Source: Methylocystaceae bacterium (GTDB lineage Bacteria > Pseudomonadota > Alphaproteobacteria > Rhodospirillales > Terasakiellaceae). Taken from it: 64,000 bases of DNA. The notes under the pieces were generated by a model. It saw only the letters and a list, made by a program, of their open reading frames with translations, searched no databases and had not been told where the DNA came from. The DNA lies in the NCBI GenBank assembly GCA_013373205.1, contig JABXIG010000003.1, positions 558,001 to 622,000 on the forward strand, in the 5' to 3' direction. Shown in pieces: positions 22,001 through 31,000 of this stretch (the first letter of the stretch is position 1; every line of letters starts with the position of its first letter). A program made the position numbers and the translations under genes.

Positions 22001-25000
22001 TGGGGTAGATATTGAATTGGATGCAACCGGTGTTTTGGAAACCGTTGACGGGTCAATTACCTTTACGGCCGGGGAAAATGGCCTCATCAAAGGGGATGTG
22101 ATTGCCCGTGGTGAAGGGTCCGATGTGATTATCGGGGCCGGGAAATCCATGACGGTTGCGGGGGATATCATCGCAACAGACGATATTACCCTGATAGCAG
22201 GCACTACAGAAAATGCAGGTGAAACAAGCCTGAAAGTCGAAAGTACATCGAAAATTATTTCAAATGGCGGCGGTGGCACAATCCAGCTTGACGGTTTGAA
22301 TGATGTCATTATTGACGGCATGATCGGTGAAGGCAGTAATGATCTGGATGAAATCGTTCTGATTTCCCAGAAAGGGGATGTGACCATTACCAAGGCGTCG
22401 GGCTGGATTAAAACCGATGGCCTGATCCGTATGGAAGGCATGAATGTTGACATTCAAGGGGTGATTGAAAATACAGCCGCCGATGCGGATGGGTATGAAA
22501 TCTCCATTGATGTTGATGGCAAAATCACGATCCAGAGTGATATCGAATTGATCGGTGATATGCTGATCGATGGTGTTGCGGGCGTTGAAATCTTTAATGC
22601 CTCTATTCTGGCAACGGGGACTGACTCTTCCATTGATGTAAAATCCGAAGGGGATATCGTTACCTCGCGGATCGCTGTTGCCAATGGTCATGACAGTTTG
22701 CCGGATGGTCAGCTTTATCAACAAGGCGCAACACTGGATGCCAAGAAATCCATCACCATGGATGCAGGCCAAGAATTGACAATCGGATCAGGGGTTGTCC
22801 TTGGAACGGTTAATGACAATTCTTCAATCGTGTTAAATGGGCAAACGGTCAATATTCTGGGGACAGTAACTGCCGGGGCATCGAGCCAAGGGGTCTGGCA
22901 GGGTAATGATGCTCGTCTGGACATCACGGCAACAGAACGCGTCAACGTTGGTGGCCGTGCCATTGATAGTGCCGGACTTATGAGTGATAAGGGCGGGAAC
23001 CTGAAATCAAGTGGTGATCTGGCGATTACGGTTGAAAACGGTACGAATGCCATCGGTTTCTACCAAAATAACCTGTCTACAGTTTTGGCAAGTTCAACGC
23101 AGGACGGCGGCTTGGCCTTTGATGGAACCACGTCTGATCTGACCATTACAACCGATACAGGCCTTGAGGTTCACGGCGTTTTGAAAGCCGATGATGCTGC
23201 CTCGAAGGTTAATATCACAACGGGTGATACGGCCTTGTTTAATGGGACGGTTGAAGCTGGTAATGAAATTAATGTTGTGGCAGGTGACGATGAAAGCGGT
23301 TCGTCTGTTATCACCAGAAATCATGTTTATCTGACAGATGTAGCCACGGGTTATTTCCTTGATGACCAGAACCGTTTGATGGATGGCATGGGGCATTTGG
23401 TCAATGCAGATGGTGACTATGTTGATGAAAACGGTGATGTGGTTGCTGATCCTGTCCTCGGCGGGAACCCGATCCAGTTAAGTGGGGCAACGTTTGACAC
23501 CAATTATGGCGGCACGATCAACATAACGGGTGAAAATGATGTTAACCTAGGGGGACAAATCGGTCGTCCACAGCAGGTTGCTGAAGGCGTAACCACCGTA
23601 AATGTGGATACGATCAATGTCACTAGTGGCGAAGATGTCACTGTTACAGGTTTGGTCAGTGCGATTAACCAGATCAATTTTGATGTGGTGCAGAATTTCA
23701 CGGTTATGCCGGGCGGTGTTGTTAATACCCGGGGCACATCCGGTCAAATCCGCGTTGATGCCGAAGGCAACGTGCTGATTGCAGCTAATGATGCAGATGA
23801 CCGTGGGGCGGCTCGTTTGGAAACGTCTGATTTGCTCCATATCAGTGGGGATAATATTTACCTGAGCGGGACTGTGAGTGCTCTATCTGATGCAGATGCC
23901 CGCTTGTTGGTGAATGCCCATACCAGTGCAATCATTGGCGGGGCATTGAGTTCCAGCGGTAAAATTGATTTACGCGGCGGTGTGTCTAAAAACTGGTCGG
24001 ATGCGACCTTAACAGCCTCCAATGTGAGCGTCGCAAGCTTGAATTCTGCGCTGATCAAAGTGGTTGGTGTAGGCACTGTTGATGCGAAAACAGATATTAA
24101 CATCATCACAGGTGGTGATTTTGCGGTTGAATCAGAAGTGGTTGAACAAGATGGTCAAACCGCGCTGTTGAAACCGATCATTATTACCGAACCCATGACC
24201 ATTCAGGTTGTGACAGGCTACAATGAAGTTGAAGATGGCTTCATCTATCAGCCGGTTGTTTCTTATGTCACAACAACGGTTGAAGAAGTCATCGGTCAGG
24301 AAGAAGTCAAAGCAGGTGTGTCTTATTACACAATGGATGTGACCCTGACACAGGATGGCTATTACAATATGGATACAAACACCTTCCGCGAATATTTTGT
24401 GGAAGGGGTGGATTACAATAACGCAGATGTTGACTGGGCTTTAACCGGGGCAACTGCCCCCAATAATGATAAGGCTGAACCAAACCCAAGCTATAATCCG
24501 TTTAACACCCTGACAGACTTGCAAAAAGCGGCTGTGTTGAAACATCTCGGATATATGCCACTTTATGATTTCGATTACAGCAATTATACGCGCAATCAGG
24601 TTGTCAACGGCAACCCGACAGCGCAATCGGTTGACCCAGACTGGAAGAACAATGCCGATGAAATCCAGTATATTGCTGTCTCTGGTTGGGATGATAAATA
24701 CATTCGCATGCCGAAAGGGGCAGCGGCTGATGTTTTGAATATTATCAGCCAGGGCGAAGCCGATATCTGGGATGAAACCGTTGGGACATATTATGATACG
24801 GCTGAAGTCTATTATGATCAGGTTCATACGGATTATGTCGGCACCGAACAGGATTATCACAAAGAAACCGATCTGGATGGCAGTGATAAAGATCGTTGGC
24901 AGGTCAGTTATTCTGATAATGGTCAGCGTTGGTATTCCATCAATGATGGACGTTCCGGCGAAAATGCGGTGTCGCATACCTTTATGCCGCTTTGGACGGT

Positions 25001-28000
25001 TGAACCTAATACCACGCTGGATACCCGTACGGATGTCTTGGGGAATTATATCTATTCCACAGCTGGTTATGACAGCACAACGGCCACATTGATCAACCAA
25101 ACTGAACATTCCAGAAGTACGGAAATCATCGGGTATTCCTATGATAAATATTTCGATGTGGTCATTCGGTCTATTGGCGTTGAGTTTGATTTTAATACTG
25201 AAGACGGGGATGAGGAAGAAGCGGCTCGTTTTTATGGTAGCTTGACCGATGGAAGTGGCAATACTGTTGACTCTGGCTCAAAAGTGCGCGGATGGCCTGG
25301 TGGGGGCGATGGTGGATATTATTCCATGTCAAAAGTGCTTGCTTCTGGTCGTCTTGATAAAAATGGCGAAATCTATATCGAATATCGTATTTGGGAAGAT
25401 GACGAAGGCAGTGAAACATCATATGGCTCCGGCGATGACAATTTTTTATACGGTTCACGCACGTATCATATTCCTGACTATAATATCTTCTCGAACACAA
25501 CGACGACCTATTCCCCTTCATCAGGGGATCAAGAAGTCAGGTTCTCTGTTGAGGTCACACCTGTTTGGGTGCGCCAGCCGGATATTACAGGGGAACACAT
25601 CAACTATAACTATGATTGGACATCTGTCGAAAATGATGTGACCGACACTCGTAAAACCCTGCAATATTTCTATAAAGGGCAAGCGACAGATATTTATGAA
25701 ACGCGCGATAAAACACAAACGCGCGAAGAACAAACCCGTGTGGAAACACAAGAACGCAAGACCATTTGGCGCAATGATCCGATTTATGAAGATCAAACGG
25801 TCAACCGGTCCAAACGGATTTATGATGATGCGGGTTCTGTTGATTTTGCTGCCTTTGAAAATGATGCTTTGCATGCTCTTGGCAATATCAACATCACAAC
25901 AGGTGAGGACACCACAATCAGTGGTCTTGTCACCGGGGATGGTGCTGATAGTAACCTGACGATCAATGCCGGTGGCGATATCAAGGTTGATGGTCGTCTT
26001 TATGACGGGGCTGCTGAAGACGCACAGGCCGCGCAAGCAAAACTGGATATGACCGGGGATGTTCTGTTCAATTCTGGCGGAAAAACCACAATCGGTGATG
26101 ATAGTTCACTTGTTACGCAAGGTGATTTGACCATTGATGCAAACGGTGATGCGATTGTCGATGGTAATGTTGAAACAACGGGCTTTATTGATATTGACAC
26201 CGATGGTTCGGCGACTTTGACGGCAGATATCAAAACGGCAAACGAGATTATAGTTGATGCGGCAGGTTCCATCACTGGCTCTATTGAGACATCGTTGGAA
26301 GTCAGTGATGAAGCCGGTAGCATTCGTCTTGATAGCGAAACAGGCGATATCTTGCTGACAGATTCTTCTGTTCTGGCGCAATCGGGTCTGACGCTGTTGG
26401 CGCAAAATGGTGAAATTTCCCACAGCGGTGGTGTCATTGAAACCGATCAGATTACCGCGCAATCACAGTCAGGTTTCACAGCCAACACTGAAACATCAGA
26501 GGTCACGATCACAAATAGTGGTTCTGGTGATGTGACCTTGTTGAATGATGGTGCGCTGATCGTCAATCAAATGACGACGGGGGCAGGGGCAATCACCCTT
26601 GATAACCATGGCGCTGTTACGGCTGCAACGGTTCGAACCAACGGGACCAGAGATGACGATGACATTTCCATTCAGGTTTATGGCGGTGGTCTGACTTACA
26701 CAACCATTGCCGTTGCAAATGGGGGGGACGGTGATGTCATACTGAAAACACAAGGTGATATCAACAATGTGGGCAATGACAGCATTATTGATGCAGATGA
26801 ACTGACCATCCATGTGCCGGGATCAATTGATGTGACAACCAATGTCAACGAGATTGATTTCACCTCTTATGATGGCGGCGATATTACGTTGAATGATATT
26901 TCTGCTAATGGCTTACGTTCCTTTAGTGCCGAATTGGGCGAAGGGAATTTGGATGTTACGGTCGCAGGCGATATAGCGATCAAGAAGGCGCATGTCCTGT
27001 CCAAGTTCCGTGACTTTAATCTGGTGTCTGCTGGATCGGTTAGCGGGTTGGATAATAATAATGAACTAAATATCATTACGAATGTGTTGAACATTCAGGC
27101 GGAAAACGGGATCACGGACCTTTATACCCAAGCCAATGAATATCAACGCGTTGTCACAACAAACGGTGACATCACAATGACCAACAAAGAGTTTGGTGAT
27201 GATGATGTCGATAACCTGACTTTAAGCGAAGTTGTGACCGGATCAGGTAATGTTTCCATTACGTCTGATGAAACTATTGTTGCTTATGAAGTTCAGGCTA
27301 ATGGGGACAACACCAGTCTGGCAATTACCTCGACCAACAATAATATCGTGGTTCGCACCCCGACACATGCAGATGCCGGGATTTGGGCATCTTCGAAACT
27401 AACCTTGGATGCGGGTAAGAAACTGGATCTCGAAGTAAACGTGGATGCTGAAGATGAATTGATCCTGCGCACCGGTGAAACCTTTAATTTGCCAACGACA
27501 GGCACGTATGCAGCGGACCGGATTACAATTGAATCTGATGAAACCGTCAAAATGAATGGCGATCTTGTCTTTGGCGGGGAAAGTCTGAATATCAAATCGG
27601 GTCAGAACATCTTCCTTGAAGGTACGGTTTCTTCTTCTGATGGATCGACAGTTGAACATCTGACACTGACGTCATTGGCGGAAAATCCGCAGGAAATCGT
27701 CATGACCGATACGACACTTGGTTATATCGTCTATCACGATGACAACGGGGATCGTGTTCTGCACCGTCCGGATGGGCATTATGTGCGCGCTGAAATTGAC
27801 GGCAAATATGTTCAATACGGTTTTTATGTACCGGATGACCCTGCACTGGACCCGTATCAAATCACTTATCTGTCTTCAGCCGAAGATGGTTCCGGGACCT
27901 TGACCGACTTGTCTGGCAATGCGTTGGATAGCGCGCGTGTTACACAGATTACACGTGGTGAGGTTGACGTTACGGACGAGGTGAATGCTGGACTAAATAT

Positions 28001-31000
28001 TGAAAAGCAAATTCGTTATTACGCTTCCTCAGACATCAAGCTTGATCTCGGTAGTCAAACCTTTGGTGATGTGACGATCACAGCCGGGGGAACGGTTGGT
28101 AGCATCGATTTGAATGCAGACCAGAACCTTGATCTGACCAATTTCAAACTCAATGCTACTGGTGGTATTGATATTGAAACAACGGGTGACCTGACGGTAA
28201 CGGATGGTTCACTTTCCGGGATCGGGACAAATATTGCTGAATTTATCACCCTGACATCAGGCGGTGATCTGCATCTTGAACAGAACGTTGAAGTTCAGGA
28301 TGGTGTGCGCGAACGTAATCAGGAATGGATTGATGTCGAAGGTACCATCACCTTGAACAGTGGCGGCACGATTACCCAAGATGAAAACCTGCTTGTCAAC
28401 GCGACAAATCTGGTGACGTCTTCTGTTTCTGGAACAGACCTGTCAACCGATGTCGGTACCTTGACGTCCACAATCAGCGGTGATGGCACATTGCGCATTG
28501 TGGAAGAAAATGACCTGACGGTTCATCAGGCGAATATCAACAATGGGTCTATTCAGGTGGCTGTGAAAGGCGCACTGGATATCGGTGAAATGAGCATCGC
28601 AACCGACGTTCAAGGAAACCGCGTTTCCTTAAGTAACGGTCAAGGTAATGTTACAATTGATAAAATTGAGCTAGGCAAGACCTTTGGTGATATTACCATC
28701 TATTCAGCCGGCGAGGTGATTGAACGTACACCGGGTGATGATGCAGCAGACTTGATTGCGAACTCAGTCAATATCTTGATTGAAGGTGACACAACCGATT
28801 TGGAAATTGATGCCAACATCGTTCAGGTTGGCACGCCTGATGATCTGGTGCTGGAGTTCTTCGGGGACCTTGTTTTGTCCGGTGAATATGTCGGTTATGT
28901 GGATGTAACCGTTCATGGTAACGTTATCATGACGGAACTTAGTGCAGGCGACGATATTACGATCATTGCCGATAATACTATCAATGTTCGCGCAGATAAC
29001 GTGGCGACTTCCGGGAAAGTAACCCTGAGCGGGATTGCCATTACCTTTGAAGAAAACTCAACCCTTAACGCGTTACAGTTGGATGTGGATGCCACCAACG
29101 GTCCGATCACGATGGAAGAAAGCTCTTCTATTGTCGTTGGGACAGGCGGGGCAACGCTGGATGCAACGGGTGATATTGTCCTGACACAAATGGATGTTGC
29201 GGGTGATCTACATGCACATACAACAAACGGGGCCATTCTTGATGGCAGCACGGTTGATGGACAGGTGATCAAAGTTGACGGAAATGTTGATCTGAACGCC
29301 AAAAATGGTATCGGTCTGGATGGTCGTGAAGGTGATCCGGATGATATTGACCTTGAACTGGGGGGCACACTGTCGGCCCATACCGATCAGGGCGGGATTA
29401 ACATTAGCAACAAGGGCGACTTGACTATTGATGGTACTGGCGTTTCAGCCATTGCAGGACGTGTGTTGTTAAATTCTGAAACTGGTTCGATCAATATTGC
29501 AGATGGTGCTGAGGTTAAAGGTAATCAGGACAGTATGGTTCTCCTGGCTGAAAACGACATTAATATCAGCAGTCTAAGTGGTGACGGGGAAATTATCGTT
29601 ACCTCGAAAACAGGGTCCATTCTGGATAATAGTGCTGATGAAACGGCAAATATTTCATCGGATGGCACAATTTCGTTAACGGCACAAAACGGCCTTGGGG
29701 TTGTTGGTGGCGAAGACCTGAATATTAATGGTGGCGTCAGCGGCACTGCAACAGATGGCGGGATCAATCTTGAAGGTTCTGACAATCTGTCGGTTCTGCC
29801 GGGCAGCCTCATTGCCTTAAATGGGGATATTACCCTTTCTGCCATTCAAACCTTGGATATTACAGGCAAGCTGGAAGCTGAAAATGGCGACATTAGCCTG
29901 ACAGCCAAAACAATCACACAATCCGGTGAAGTGCTGGTCCACGATACTCATACGGTTGACATTGCAGCCGGTAATGGCGGGCTATCAATGACGGGTAAGA
30001 CTGTCGTCGATGGTGACGGGACTATTACGGTGGCTTCTGAAGCCGGGATTAACATGGGGCTGTTTGAAACGGCTGGTAAGGTCAAGATGGAAGCAGATGG
30101 TTCCATTACCGATGCCTTGCAAAACCGTGCCGTGAACATTGTCGCAGATGATGTCGTGCTTGATGCAGGTGGCAGTGTTGGTTCTGCAAATATTGATCAA
30201 CTTGATGTGGTTACGAACACCATTTCTGCGCTGGCAGAGTCTGGTGGAGTTTCCTTACGCTTCCCGAATGGGGTAACTGTCTCAGAACCCGGGATCTGGT
30301 CGCTGGATGGCAAAAGCAATACCTTCATTGTAACGGATCAGGGCACAGTTAAAAGTGACGGTGAAATAAGCCGTGCCACAGCACAAATGGAGGGCGCCTT
30401 TATCGGTGCGCTTGGTGAAGGAAGTGTCAGCGCCTTTGAATCTTGGGGTGGTCGTGATGCGCTGGATGATAGTGACATTTTCCATACTTCAGAGCGTAAT
30501 CGCGAAAAAGAGAACAACCAGCTCTTGAATGATCAGAATGACTTTGATCGTATTCGCCAAGAGGACGATAATGACCAAATCCAAAAAGATATTTTCAAGG
30601 ACCATCAGCCTTTATTATCAGAATTTGTTGATAGGGACCGTGCTGAGAAAATTCTTGAAAACTTGTTTGTTGAGCCTGTTTCCAAGCCGGATGTTGCGGA
30701 AGTTGAAACTGAGGAATATGCGGACAAGCCGAAAACTGAATCATCCATGCTTAAGCAACGTCAATTGGTTCAACAGGGCGATGATGATCAGCTGATTGAT
30801 TTCAATAATGATATCTCCATAGAGCCTTCAAGAATTTTCAGTGTTCTTGAATCCAGACAGCCAGATGCTCCAGGGGTTGTGGATGATGGATTAGGAATTG
30901 AGCGGGTGAATGATTTGATTGATGAAATACTGCGCAACATTGAAGGAAGAGATCAGGATGATTTGTTACCAGCAGACATCTTGCCGCAAACACCGTTGCC

